DNA from: Roseomonas nitratireducens
Lineage (GTDB): Bacteria; Pseudomonadota; Alphaproteobacteria; Acetobacterales; Acetobacteraceae
DNA length: 56,596 nt
Assembly (NCBI RefSeq): GCF_017813355.1
Contig: NZ_JAGIYZ010000026.1
Span: forward strand, 1-56,596
Direction: 5' to 3'
The notes below the pieces were generated by a model, which was given only the letters and a program-made list of their open reading frames with translations, made no database searches and was not told the DNA's origin. A program made the translations under genes and the position numbers. Each line of letters begins with the position of its first letter. Within the stretch, counting starts at the first letter, position 1. Positions 33,245 to 41,747 of this stretch are shown here, in pieces.

Positions 33245-34977
33245 GCCGCGCGGCTCCTGCGCAGGGCTTCGGTCGCCGCGGCATCGACGGCGCCGTCGCG
33301 CAGCACCACGCCCCACAGCGCGGCCGCCTGCGCTGCATCGTAGGTGCCGCGCCGCACGTCGCGCGCGACGTGCGCCGGGTCGCGCCCGAGCGGATCGCCG
33401 TAGCCGCCGCCGCCGGGCGTCTTCACCTCGACGCGGTCGCCGGGGGCGAGCGCGATGCCCTGGTCCTTCGACAGATGCGGCGGGATGGTCGTGGTGCCGC
33501 CGCGATGAATGCGCACTTCGTTCGGCGCGCCGTCGCCACCGCCGAGCACGCCGGGCGGGCCGAAGCGGCCATGGTCCATGACGAAGGACGCGCGCGCCTC
33601 GCCGCGCAGCAATTCCACCTCGTAGTGCACGCCGAAGCCGCCGCGATGCATCCCCGCGCCGCCCGAGCCCTCCCGCATCGCGAAGCGGCGGAACAGGATC
33701 GGGTAGTATTGCTCCATCACCTCGACCGGCGCCGTCTTGCTGATGCCGATGGTGGAACAGCCGTTCGACAGCCCGTCCTCCCGCGCATTGCCGCCATAGC
33801 CGCCGCCGGTGATCTGGTACATCACGTAGCCCGCGCCGCGCGCCGGATCGACGCCGCCGAGCGCGAAATTGCCCGAGGTTCCGGCGGGCGCGGCGGTGAC
33901 TTCGTCCGGCAGCGCCTGCACCAGGCAGAGGAAGACCGCCTCCGCAATGCGCTGGCTGACTTCCGCCGCGCAGCCGCTGACCGGCCGCGGGTAGCGCGCA
34001 TCGAGGAAGGTGCCCTCGGGCCGGATGATCTCGAGCGGCGCGAAGGTGCCGGCATTGATCGGGATGTCGGGGAAGATGTGCTTCACGCCCAGGCACACCG
34101 CAGAATAGGTGGTGGCCCAGACCGAGTTCATCGGCCCCGCGCAGGGCGGCGAGGAACCGGCGAAGTCGAACAGCAGCGCATCGCCGCGCCGCGTCACGGC
34201 CAGCGCGATGCGCAGCGGTTCGTTCACCACGCCGTCGGAATCGACGAAGGCCTCCGCGCGCCAGATGCCTTCCGGCATGCGGCGGATTTCGGCGCGCATG
34301 CGCTCCGCGGCACGTTCCCGGATCAGCGCGATGGCGCCGCGCAAGGTCTCCGCGCCATAGCGCGCGATCATCTCGCCAAGGCGCCTTTCGCCGACCAGCA
34401 GCGCCGCGGCCTGCGCCTTGATGTCGCCGATGCGCTGGTCGGCCACGCGGATGTTGGACTGGATGATGGAAAGGATCTCGCGATCCATCTCGCCGCGCTT
34501 GAACAGCTTCACCGGCGGCAGGCGCAGGCCTTCCTGTTCGACCTCCGTCGCGTGGGCCGAGAAGCCGCCGGGGACCATGCCGCCCGTGTCCGGCCAATGG
34601 CCGGTGTTCTGCAGCCAGCAGAACAACTCGCCATCGACGAAGAAGGGGCGGGCGAAGCGCACATCCATCAGATGCGTGCCGCCCAGATAGGGGTCGTTGA
34701 CGATGTAGACGTCGCCCGGTTCCGGCGGCGCGACGGCGCCTTCGCGGATCAGGCGGATGATGTGCCCGGCGCTGTGCTGCATGGCGCCGACGAAGACCGG
34801 CAGCCCGCCTTCGCCTTGCGCGATGAGCGCGCCGTCCTCGGCGGCGTAGATGCCGTCCGACCGATCGTCCGCCTCGGCGATGACCGGCGAGAAGGCGGCG
34901 CGGGAAAAGGCCAGGTCCATCTCGTTGCAGACCTGCGTCAGGCCGGCCTGGATGACGGCGAGGGTGAGGGCGTCCAT
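33241..34977 (-). CDS. hyuB: Hydantoinase B/oxoprolinase-family subunit (second pair)
   Basis: A 578-residue HyuB subunit with the family features GDVYIVNDPYLGGTHLMDV, GGTSGNFALGG-like and TPGGGGYGDPLGRDPA. It differs clearly from the first HyuB in this window, so the two pairs are not recent duplicates. The ATG at 34977 is preferred over a GTG one codon upstream. No Shine-Dalgarno sequence is adjacent; GGAGG lies upstream of a hairpin (34989-35012) in the 85-base gap after HyuA. In this operon it would open a lactam produced by ring reduction. Substrate inferred only. Confidence 0.9.
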   Translation of the reverse strand: MDALTLAVIQAGLTQVCNEMDLAFSRAAFSPVIAEADDRSDGIYAAEDGALIAQGEGGLPVFVGAMQHSAGHIIRLIREGAVAPPEPGDVYIVNDPYLGGTHLMDVRFARPFFVDGELFCWLQNTGHWPDTGGMVPGGFSAHATEVEQEGLRLPPVKLFKRGEMDREILSIIQSNIRVADQRIGDIKAQAAALLVGERRLGEMIARYGAETLRGAIALIRERAAERMRAEIRRMPEGIWRAEAFVDSDGVVNEPLRIALAVTRRGDALLFDFAGSSPPCAGPMNSVWATTYSAVCLGVKHIFPDIPINAGTFAPLEIIRPEGTFLDARYPRPVSGCAAEVSQRIAEAVFLCLVQALPDEVTAAPAGTSGNFALGGVDPARGAGYVMYQITGGGYGGNAREDGLSNGCSTIGISKTAPVEVMEQYYPILFRRFAMREGSGGAGMHRGGFGVHYEVELLRGEARASFVMDHGRFGPPGVLGGGDGAPNEVRIHRGGTTTIPPHLSKDQGIALAPGDRVEVKTPGGGGYGDPLGRDPAHVARDVRRGTYDAAQAAALWGVVLRDGAVDAAATEALRRSRAA

Positions 34978-34988
34978 CACGTGAAAAG

Positions 34989-35012
34989 GTCGGGGGAGTG
35001 AACTCCCCCGAC
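34989..35012 (-). other. Perfect hairpin inside the operon, upstream of hyuB
   Basis: A 10-bp stem (GTCGGGGGAG/CTCCCCCGAC on the plus strand) with a 4-base loop. Read on the operon's (minus) strand it is followed by CTTTTC, like a weak intrinsic terminator. It sits between HyuA and HyuB, which should be made in equal amounts, so it may act as attenuator, mRNA stabiliser or simply repeat debris. Confidence 0.5.
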
Positions 35013-35043
35013 CCCCCTCCTTTTTCTGTCTGTTGGGGACTGA
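34989..35043 (+). repeat. Repeat copy B (hairpin plus CTGTTGGGGACTGA core)
   Basis: Begins with the perfect hairpin (34989-35012), continues with a C-rich/T-rich tract, and ends CTGTTGGGGACTGA. It matches copy A at 29672-29728 in opposite orientation. Both lie in the same operon about 5.3 kb apart. Confidence 0.6.
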
Positions 35044-35062
35044 CAGCCGGTGTCGGTGCGAA

Positions 35063-37081
35063 TCATGCCCGTACCCTCAGATTGCCGAGCGCATCCACCA
35101 CCGCCTCGCTCCCCGGCTCGAGGATGATCGTCGCATCCGCCTGCTGCAGCACGGCCGGGCCCGCGATGCGTGCGCCTTCGGCCAGCGCCTCCCGCCGCCA
35201 GACGGTCGCGTCATGCCACGCGCCGCCGGCATAGAGGCGCCGCGCGCCGAGCCGCGCCTCGCCCTTCTCCGTCGCGGCCAGCGCCCGCAGGTCGAAGGGC
35301 GGCCGACGGCCGACGACGCTCGTCGTCAGGTTCACGAGCACCGCGCGGATTTCCGGCAGGCGCACCTGGAAGCGCGCGAAATAGGCCTCCTCGAAGGCGG
35401 CCTGCACTTCGGCGCGCGTCGGCGCGGCGGATCCGAGCGGCACGCGGATCAGATGCGTCTGCCCGCGGAACTGCATCTCCGCCACGTGGCGGATCTCGAC
35501 GCGCTCAACCTCGGCGCCGCCGGCCTCGACACCGGCACGGCCGCGCGCGACCTGCGCCGACAGCACCTCCGCGATCTCGGCCTCGGCGATGTCGTCCAGC
35601 CCGCGGTTCAGCGTGTTGACCACATCCTGCCGCAGGTCGGCGACCAGGCAGCCGAGCGCATTGGTCAGTCCGGGGCGGAAGGGGACGAAGACCTCCGGGA
35701 TGCCGATCTCCCGCGCCAGCGCCACGGCATGCAGCGGCCCCGCGCCGCCGAAGGCGAACAGGGAGAAATCGCGCGGGTCATGCCCGCGGGAGAGCGAGAC
35801 CATCCGGATCGCGCCCGCCATCAGCACGTTGGCCAGGCGGATCACGGCTTCCGCCGTCTGCTCCGGCGCCATGCCGAGCGGCGCGCCGATCTCTCGCGCG
35901 AAGGCCTCGCGCACTTCCTCGACGCCGACGCGGCGGCCCGTGGCGAGCAGCGCATCCGGGTCGAGCCGCCCGAGCAGGAGATTCGCATCCGTCACGGTCG
36001 GCCGCGTGCCGCCGCGGCCGTAGCAGATCGGCCCCGGCGCGGAGCCCGCGCTTTCGGGCCCGACCCGCAGCATGCCGCCGCGATCGATCCAGGCGATGGA
36101 CCCGCCGCCCGCGCCGACGGTGCGCACATCGACCATCGGCAGGTGGATCGGCAGGCCGTAGGCGATGGAGAGTTCCGCCGAGACCTCCGGCACCCCGCCC
36201 GCGATCAGCGCGACATCGGTCGAGGTGCCGCCCATGTCGCAGGTGATGGCGTTCGCGACGCCCGACTGCGCCAGCGTCGCGGCCGCGGCCATGACGCCCG
36301 AGGCGGGGCCGGACATCACGGTCTTGGCCGCTTCCGCGGCGACGGCGCGCGCGGGCACGGTGCCGCCATTGCCGTTCATCACCAGCAGGTCGCGCCTGTG
36401 CCCGGCTTCCGCGAGCCGGTCCTGCAGATGCCGGATGTAGCGGTCGAGCACCGGCTGAACGGCGGCGTTCACGCTTGCCGTGGTGCCTCGCTCATACTCG
36501 CGGAACTCCGACAGCAGCGCATGGCCGAGCGTGACATAGGCGTTCGGCCAGATGGCGCGCGCGATCTCCCCCGCGCGCCGTTCATGCGCGGGGTTGGCGT
36601 AGGCGTGCAGGAAATGGATGACGAGCGCCTCGCAGCCTTCGGCGAGCAGCGCGCGCACCTCGCGTTCCACCGCAGCCTCATCGAGCGGCGTCACCACGGC
36701 GCCGCGTGCATCCATCCGCTCCGCGACCTCGCGGCGCCATTCGCGCGGGATCAGCGGCTCGAAGGACCCGGTCATGCCATAGGCGCGCGGGCGCGTGCGG
36801 CGGCCGAGTTCCAGCACGTCGCGGAAGCCCTCGGTGGTGATCAGCCCGACCTTGGCGAGCTTGCGTTCCAGCACCGCGTTCGTCGTCGCCGTGGTGCCGT
36901 GCACGATCAGGTCGAGCGCGGCGGGCGTGGTTCCCGCAGCCTCGATCGCGGCCAGCACGCCGCCGGCCTGGTTCGCGGCGGTGGTCGGAACCTTGGCGAT
37001 GCGGATCGTGCCGTCATCCTCCTGCATCACCAGGTCGGTGAAGGTGCCGCCCACGTCGATGCCGGCGATGCGTCGTGCCAT
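35063..37081 (-). CDS. hyuA: Hydantoinase A/oxoprolinase-family ATPase subunit (second pair)
   Basis: A 672-residue HyuA subunit: first ATPase motif GIDVGGTFTDLV, VHGTTATTNAVLERK, second motif ITCDMGGTSTDVALI, RVGPESAGSAPGPICYGRGG-type segment and FAFGGAGPLHAVAL. I use the ATG at 37081, giving the usual MARRIAGIDVGG start; a GTG at 37090 would overlap the LivF stop as GTGA and is a real alternative. It follows the importer genes directly and precedes HyuB, so substrate uptake and ATP-dependent lactam hydrolysis are coupled in one unit. Confidence 0.9.
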   Translation of the reverse strand: MARRIAGIDVGGTFTDLVMQEDDGTIRIAKVPTTAANQAGGVLAAIEAAGTTPAALDLIVHGTTATTNAVLERKLAKVGLITTEGFRDVLELGRRTRPRAYGMTGSFEPLIPREWRREVAERMDARGAVVTPLDEAAVEREVRALLAEGCEALVIHFLHAYANPAHERRAGEIARAIWPNAYVTLGHALLSEFREYERGTTASVNAAVQPVLDRYIRHLQDRLAEAGHRRDLLVMNGNGGTVPARAVAAEAAKTVMSGPASGVMAAAATLAQSGVANAITCDMGGTSTDVALIAGGVPEVSAELSIAYGLPIHLPMVDVRTVGAGGGSIAWIDRGGMLRVGPESAGSAPGPICYGRGGTRPTVTDANLLLGRLDPDALLATGRRVGVEEVREAFAREIGAPLGMAPEQTAEAVIRLANVLMAGAIRMVSLSRGHDPRDFSLFAFGGAGPLHAVALAREIGIPEVFVPFRPGLTNALGCLVADLRQDVVNTLNRGLDDIAEAEIAEVLSAQVARGRAGVEAGGAEVERVEIRHVAEMQFRGQTHLIRVPLGSAAPTRAEVQAAFEEAYFARFQVRLPEIRAVLVNLTTSVVGRRPPFDLRALAATEKGEARLGARRLYAGGAWHDATVWRREALAEGARIAGPAVLQQADATIILEPGSEAVVDALGNLRVRA

Positions 37082-37086
37082 GCGGG

Positions 37087-37800
37087 TCACACCGTCAGGT
37101 AGGCGCGGCGGACATCCTCGTCCGCCTCCAGCGCCGCGATGGACCCCTGCCAGCGCACCGTGCCCTTTTCCAGGATCAGCGCCCGGTCGGCGACGGCGGC
37201 CGCGAAGTCGAGATTCTGTTCCGAGACGAGCACGGCGATGCCTTCCGCCTTCATCCGCAGCACGGCGTCGGCCATCTGTTCGACGATCACCGGCGCGAGC
37301 CCCTCGGAGGGTTCGTCGAGCAGCACGGCTTCCGGATTGCCCATCAGCGTGCGTGCGATGGTCAGCATCTGCTGTTCCCCGCCCGACATCGCGCTGGCGC
37401 GGCGATGGCGCATCTCGGCGAGGTTGGGGAAGACCTCGAAGAGCCGCTCCGGCGTCCAGGGCGCGCGTCCGGCGGGCGGGGCGCGGCGGCCGACCTCGAG
37501 GTTCTCGAACACCGTCAGGTCGGTGAAGATGCGCCGTTCCTCGGGCACGTAGCCGAGTCCAAGGCGTGCGATGCGGAAGGGGGCCATGCCCGCGATCTCC
37601 TGCCCCGCGAAGCGCACCGAACCGGCGCGTGGCGGCAGCAGCCCCATGATGGCCTTGAGCGTGGTGGATTTCCCCGCGCCGTTGCGGCCCATCAGCGCCG
37701 CCACCTCCCCGCGCGCGAGGTGCAGTTCCACGCCGAACAGCACCTCCGCCGGGCCGTAGCCGGCGCGCAGGCCGGCGACGTCGAGAACGGGATCAGCCAT
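37087..37800 (-). CDS. livF: Branched-chain-amino-acid-type ABC importer ATPase, LivF-like
   Basis: A 237-residue ATPase: Walker A GRNGAGKST (38-46), Q-loop region, signature MSGGEQQM, Walker B AVLLDEPSEGLAP and the typical LivF segment LGYVPEERRIF. The ATG at 37800 overlaps the LivG stop by 8 bases. Liv-type (HAAT) systems import branched-chain amino acids, amides, aromatic acids and other small carboxylates; here the downstream genes argue for an N-heterocyclic carboxylate. Confidence 0.92.
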   Translation of the reverse strand: MADPVLDVAGLRAGYGPAEVLFGVELHLARGEVAALMGRNGAGKSTTLKAIMGLLPPRAGSVRFAGQEIAGMAPFRIARLGLGYVPEERRIFTDLTVFENLEVGRRAPPAGRAPWTPERLFEVFPNLAEMRHRRASAMSGGEQQMLTIARTLMGNPEAVLLDEPSEGLAPVIVEQMADAVLRMKAEGIAVLVSEQNLDFAAAVADRALILEKGTVRWQGSIAALEADEDVRRAYLTV

Positions 37801-38572
37801 GGGAGCGCCGCGCGCGTTCGGCCGCGCGCGTCCCGGAATGACCGAGATAGACGCGCTGCACCTCGGGGTCCGCGCGCACCTGCTCGGGGCTGCCGCGGGC
37901 GATGATCTCCCCGCGCACCAGCACCAGGATGCGGTCGGCATGGGCGAAGACGGCGTCCATGTCGTGCTCGGTGAACAGCACGCCGATGCGCTCCCCCCGC
38001 GCGATGCCGGCGACCAGCGCCATCAGCGCGGAGCGCTCGGCCGGCGCCATGCCGGCGGTGGGCTCGTCCATCAGCAGCAGGCGCGGCGCGGCGGCGAGCG
38101 CGATGGCGAGCTCGACGCGCTTCACGTCGCCATAGGCGAGCTCCCCGATCGGGCGGCCGGCCTGCGCGGCCATGCCGACGCGGTCGAGCAGCGCGAGTGC
38201 CGCGTCCCGGTGCATCGCCATGGCATCGGGCAGCAGCATCCGCGTCTGGCCGTGATGCGCGATCAGCGCCATCTGCACATTGCCGAGCACGGAGAAGGAC
38301 AGGAAGGTCTGCGCGACCTGGAAGGTGCGCCCCACCCCCATGCGGCACACCGCGCGCGGCGGCATGCCGGTGATGTCCTGCCCGGCCAGCGTGACGCGCC
38401 CCGCATCCGGGCGCAGCTGCCCGCCCACCATGTTGAAGGTGGTGGACTTGCCGGCGCCGTTCGGGCCGATGATGGCGAGCATCTCGCCGCCTTCGAGCGC
38501 GAAGGAGACATCCTTCGCTGCCAGTACGCCGCCGAAGCGCTTGGTCAGCCCTTCCGCCGAGAGCAGCGTCAT
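37793..38572 (-). CDS. livG: Branched-chain-amino-acid-type ABC importer ATPase, LivG-like
   Basis: A 259-residue ATPase with Walker A GPNGAGKST (36-44), the LivG-type signature ELAYGDVKRVELAIAL in place of LSGGQ, Walker B LLLMDEPTAGM and the switch histidine in LFTEHDMD. The ATG at 38572 overlaps the permease stop by 4 bases. It pairs with the LivF-like ATPase immediately downstream to power the fused permease. Confidence 0.92.
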   Translation of the reverse strand: MTLLSAEGLTKRFGGVLAAKDVSFALEGGEMLAIIGPNGAGKSTTFNMVGGQLRPDAGRVTLAGQDITGMPPRAVCRMGVGRTFQVAQTFLSFSVLGNVQMALIAHHGQTRMLLPDAMAMHRDAALALLDRVGMAAQAGRPIGELAYGDVKRVELAIALAAAPRLLLMDEPTAGMAPAERSALMALVAGIARGERIGVLFTEHDMDAVFAHADRILVLVRGEIIARGSPEQVRADPEVQRVYLGHSGTRAAERARRSHG

Positions 38573-40422
38573 GCGCGCCGCCTCCGCAGCGTGTCCCAGG
38601 CGCCGGCGAGGCCGCGTGGGAAGACGAGCACCATGGCAATGATCGACAGGCCGAGGAACAGCCGCCAATGGTCGGTCAGCGGCATGAAGAAGTCCTTCGC
38701 CGCGTGGAAGGCCGCGGTGCCCGCCACCGGGCCGAGCACCGACTGGATGCCGCCGAGCAGCAGCATCGACAGGAAGTCGACGCTCATCGGGATGCCGAGC
38801 AGCGTCGGGTCGATCGAGCCCTTCGAGAAGGCGTAGAGCCCGCCCGCCAGCCCCGCCGCCGCGCCCGCCAGCGTGAAGCCGAGCCAGCGATGCATGCGCA
38901 CGTCGACGCCGATCGCATCCGCGCGCTGCGCCGAATCCCGCGCCGCGCGCAGCGTCGCGCCGAAGGGCGCATGGATCACGCGCCGCAGCAGGATGATGGC
39001 GGCGACCGTCACGGCCGCGACGAGGTGGTGATAGACCTCCCGCGACGCCGCCCAGCGCGACGGCCAGACGCCGACCAGGCCGTTGTCGCCGCCCGTCACC
39101 TCCACCCACTGGAACACCACCGCATAGGCGATCTGCGCGAAGGCGAGGGTCAGCATGGCGAGGTAGATGCCCGACAGCCGCACGACGAAGAAGCCGAACA
39201 GTGCCGCGAAGGCGCCGCCGGCGATGGGTGCGGCGAGCAGCGCCGGTTCCATTGGCAGCCCCGCCTTGACCACCAGCAGCCCCGCTCCATAGGCGCCGAG
39301 CCCGAAATAGGCGGCATGGCCGAAGGAGACGATGCCGCCATTGCCGACCAGGAAGTTCAGCGAGAAGGCGGCGAGCGCGAGGATCAGCACCTCGGTCCCC
39401 ACCTTCACCGCATAGGCGTCGAGCAGGGGCAGCGCCAGCACGGCGGCGATCCCGACGGCCGCCAGGACCCTGCCCGCGGCATCGAGCGGGCGCGGGTCGA
39501 GGATGCCTTCCGGCAGCACCACGCGCCCCGCCGCCGCTTCCGGCTTGCCGAGCAGCCCCCAGGGCTTGACCACCAGCACCACGGCCATCAGCAGGAAGAC
39601 CAGCACCAGCGTGATCTTGGGGAAGATCAGCACGCCGAAGGCCTGCAGCTGCCCGATCAGCAGCGCGGCGATGAAGGCGCCCGGCACGCTGCCCATGCCG
39701 CCGATCACGGTGACGACGAAGGCCTCCGTGATGATGGACAGGTCCATCTGCGAATTGGCGCTGACGCGCGGGATCTGCAGCGCGCCGCCGAGTCCCGCCA
39801 GCGCCGCGCCCAGGAACAGCGTGCCCGTGAACAGCATCGCCTGGTTTACGCCGAGCGCGCCGACCATCTCGCGGTCCTGGGTCGCGGCGCGGATCAGCAC
39901 GCCGAAGCGCGTGCGGTGCATCAGCAGCCACAGCAGGCCGAGCACCGCCGGCCCGACGGCGATCAGGAACAGCTCATAGGCCGGGAAGCGCTGGTCGAGG
40001 ATGAACACGCCATGCCGCAGCCCCGGCGCGCGCGGGCCGGGAATGTCCACCGGCCCCCAGACCAGCAGCACCAGGTCCTGCACGATCAGCACCACGCCGA
40101 AGGTCGCCAGCAGCTGGAACAGTTCCGGCACGCGGTAGATGCGCCGCAGCAGCAGCACCTCCATCGCCACGCCGAGCGCGCCGACGGCCAGGGCGGAGAC
40201 CAGCACGCCCACGAAGAACAGCCAGGGCGAGCGGTCGATCTCCAGCAGCCAGGGCACGAGCGTGACCGCGATATAGGCCCCCAGCATGTAGAAGGAGCCA
40301 TGCGCGAAGTTCACGATCCGCGTCACGCCGAAGACGATCGTCAGCCCCGACGCGATGACGAACAGCGATGATGCGCTGGCCAGCCCCGACAGGGACTGGA
40401 CCAGCAGGAAGTCCCATTGCAC
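38569..40422 (-). CDS. Fused LivH-LivM permease of the ABC importer
   Basis: A 617-residue membrane protein that joins both permease halves of a Liv-type importer. The LivH half (about 1-295) has GLTIVFGVTRIVNFAHGSFYMLGAY; the LivM half (about 320-610) has LNFLVGNGGIVSFGHAAYFGLGAY. The two halves are usually separate genes, so one polypeptide replaces the heterodimer. It starts 6 bases after the binding-protein stop. No frameshift or stop is seen at the junction; the linker (about 296-318) is short and hydrophilic. Confidence 0.9.
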   Translation of the reverse strand: MQWDFLLVQSLSGLASASSLFVIASGLTIVFGVTRIVNFAHGSFYMLGAYIAVTLVPWLLEIDRSPWLFFVGVLVSALAVGALGVAMEVLLLRRIYRVPELFQLLATFGVVLIVQDLVLLVWGPVDIPGPRAPGLRHGVFILDQRFPAYELFLIAVGPAVLGLLWLLMHRTRFGVLIRAATQDREMVGALGVNQAMLFTGTLFLGAALAGLGGALQIPRVSANSQMDLSIITEAFVVTVIGGMGSVPGAFIAALLIGQLQAFGVLIFPKITLVLVFLLMAVVLVVKPWGLLGKPEAAAGRVVLPEGILDPRPLDAAGRVLAAVGIAAVLALPLLDAYAVKVGTEVLILALAAFSLNFLVGNGGIVSFGHAAYFGLGAYGAGLLVVKAGLPMEPALLAAPIAGGAFAALFGFFVVRLSGIYLAMLTLAFAQIAYAVVFQWVEVTGGDNGLVGVWPSRWAASREVYHHLVAAVTVAAIILLRRVIHAPFGATLRAARDSAQRADAIGVDVRMHRWLGFTLAGAAAGLAGGLYAFSKGSIDPTLLGIPMSVDFLSMLLLGGIQSVLGPVAGTAAFHAAKDFFMPLTDHWRLFLGLSIIAMVLVFPRGLAGAWDTLRRRRA

Positions 40423-40428
40423 GAAGCG

Positions 40429-41640
40429 TCAGGTCCGGCGCGCGGCGCGCACCTCCTCCTCGGAGAACATGTAGTTGGCGCCGTCGGCATAGCGGATGTT
40501 GCGCATCGTGCCCTGCCGGCCGCGCAGCGCGGTCTCGCCCACCCAGGTGCCCATGGTGCCCTGCTGGTCGATGCCGCGCATCGTCACCGGGCCGACCACC
40601 GTGTCGGTGCGCAGGTCGCGCAGCGCGTCGACCAGCGCCTCGTTGTCCAGCGAGTTCGCCTTGTTCAGCAGGTTCGCGATCACCTGCACCGTGACGTAGC
40701 CGAGCAGCGAGCCCTTGCGCGGCGTGTCGTTGAAGCGCGCGCGGTAGCCGTCCACGAAGGCCTGGTGCGTCGGCATGCCCGTGACCTGGTCCCAGGGATA
40801 GCCGGTGACGATCCAGCCTTCCGGCGTCTCCTCCCCCAGCGGGATCATGTATTCGGGCTCGCCGGTCAGCAGGGAGACGACGGTGCGGCGTTCGAACAGG
40901 CCGCGCGTGTTGCCTTCGCGCACGAAGGCGGTCAGGTCCGCGCCGAACAGGACGTTGAAGATGCCGTCCGGCCGCGCCTGGCCCAGCGCGCCGACCGTCG
41001 CCCCCGCATCGACCCGGCCGAGGGCGGGGAACTGTTCCGCCACGACCTCCGCACCCGGGATGGCGGCGGGCAGCAGGCGCTTGAAGTTGGCCGCGGCCGA
41101 CTGGCCGTATTCATAGTTCGGCGCGACGATGGCCCAGCGGCGCACGGGGCGTCCCCGGATCGCCTCGACCAGCATGCGCGTCTGCATGTAGGTGCTGGGG
41201 CGCAGGCGCCAGGTGTAGCGGTTGCCCTGCGCCATGGTCAGCGCGTCGGTCAGCGGCTCGGTCGCCAGGAACAGTCGCTTGCGCTGGTTGGCGAAGTCCG
41301 CGACGGCGAGCCCCACATTCGACAGGAAGGTGCCGGCGAGGAAGGCGACGTTCTCGCGCGTCAGCAGTTCCTCCGCCACGCGCACCGCGTCGCCCGGCGT
41401 CGATCCGTCGTCGCGGAAGACGAATTCGATGCGCCGCCCGCCCATCACGCCGCCGGCGGCGTTCACAGCGTCCTGCGCCTGTTGCATGGCGTTGCGGTAG
41501 GGCACCGCGAAGGCGGCCATGCGGGAATAGGAATTCAGCTCCCCGATGCGGATCGGCGCGTTCTGCGCGAAGGCCGGCCGCGCCAGCGGCAGCAGCGCGG
41601 CCGCGCCAAGGGCGCGGCGGGAGATGGCGAAGCGGGACAT
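40429..41640 (-). CDS. Periplasmic binding protein of the Liv-type importer
   Basis: A 403-residue type I periplasmic binding protein. A Tat-like signal peptide (SRRALGAAALLPLARPAFAQ) is followed by the ligand domain with IRIGELNSYSR, RDDGSTPGDAVRVAEELL, PNYEYGQSAAANFK and a late DNEALVDALRDL segment. The ATG at 41640 has AGGAGG upstream. It is the first gene of the ten-gene minus-strand operon and sets which compound enters the pathway. Ligand unknown; aromatic or heterocyclic acids are plausible for this family. Confidence 0.9.
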   Translation of the reverse strand: MSRFAISRRALGAAALLPLARPAFAQNAPIRIGELNSYSRMAAFAVPYRNAMQQAQDAVNAAGGVMGGRRIEFVFRDDGSTPGDAVRVAEELLTRENVAFLAGTFLSNVGLAVADFANQRKRLFLATEPLTDALTMAQGNRYTWRLRPSTYMQTRMLVEAIRGRPVRRWAIVAPNYEYGQSAAANFKRLLPAAIPGAEVVAEQFPALGRVDAGATVGALGQARPDGIFNVLFGADLTAFVREGNTRGLFERRTVVSLLTGEPEYMIPLGEETPEGWIVTGYPWDQVTGMPTHQAFVDGYRARFNDTPRKGSLLGYVTVQVIANLLNKANSLDNEALVDALRDLRTDTVVGPVTMRGIDQQGTMGTWVGETALRGRQGTMRNIRYADGANYMFSEEEVRAARRT

Positions 41641-41747
41641 GCGGAGGCCTCCTGTCGTTGGGGGGATGTTCGCGAGGCCGGCGGCCCGGCGCAATGGGGT
41701 CGTTGCGCTTGACCTTTCCCGCCGGGGCGTGGCCATGTCCGACCCTG
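41641..41747. promoter_or_regulatory. Divergent promoter region: catabolic operon versus ECF sigma operon
   Basis: 107 bases separate the two starts. AGGAGG for the binding protein is visible at its left edge. TTGACC at 41709-41714 is a single -35-like hit on the plus strand without a good -10. No operator dyad stands out. Confidence 0.35.

Noticed and set aside
29670..33338. The Mo-subunit frame extended to 33338
   Set aside because: The family start is at 32405 with an ATGA overlap. The upstream part lies across the FAD-subunit gene in another frame.
41709..41714. TTGACC as a -35 box for the ECF sigma gene
   Set aside because: No acceptable -10 sequence lies 16-18 bases downstream, so it is only a chance hexamer at present.
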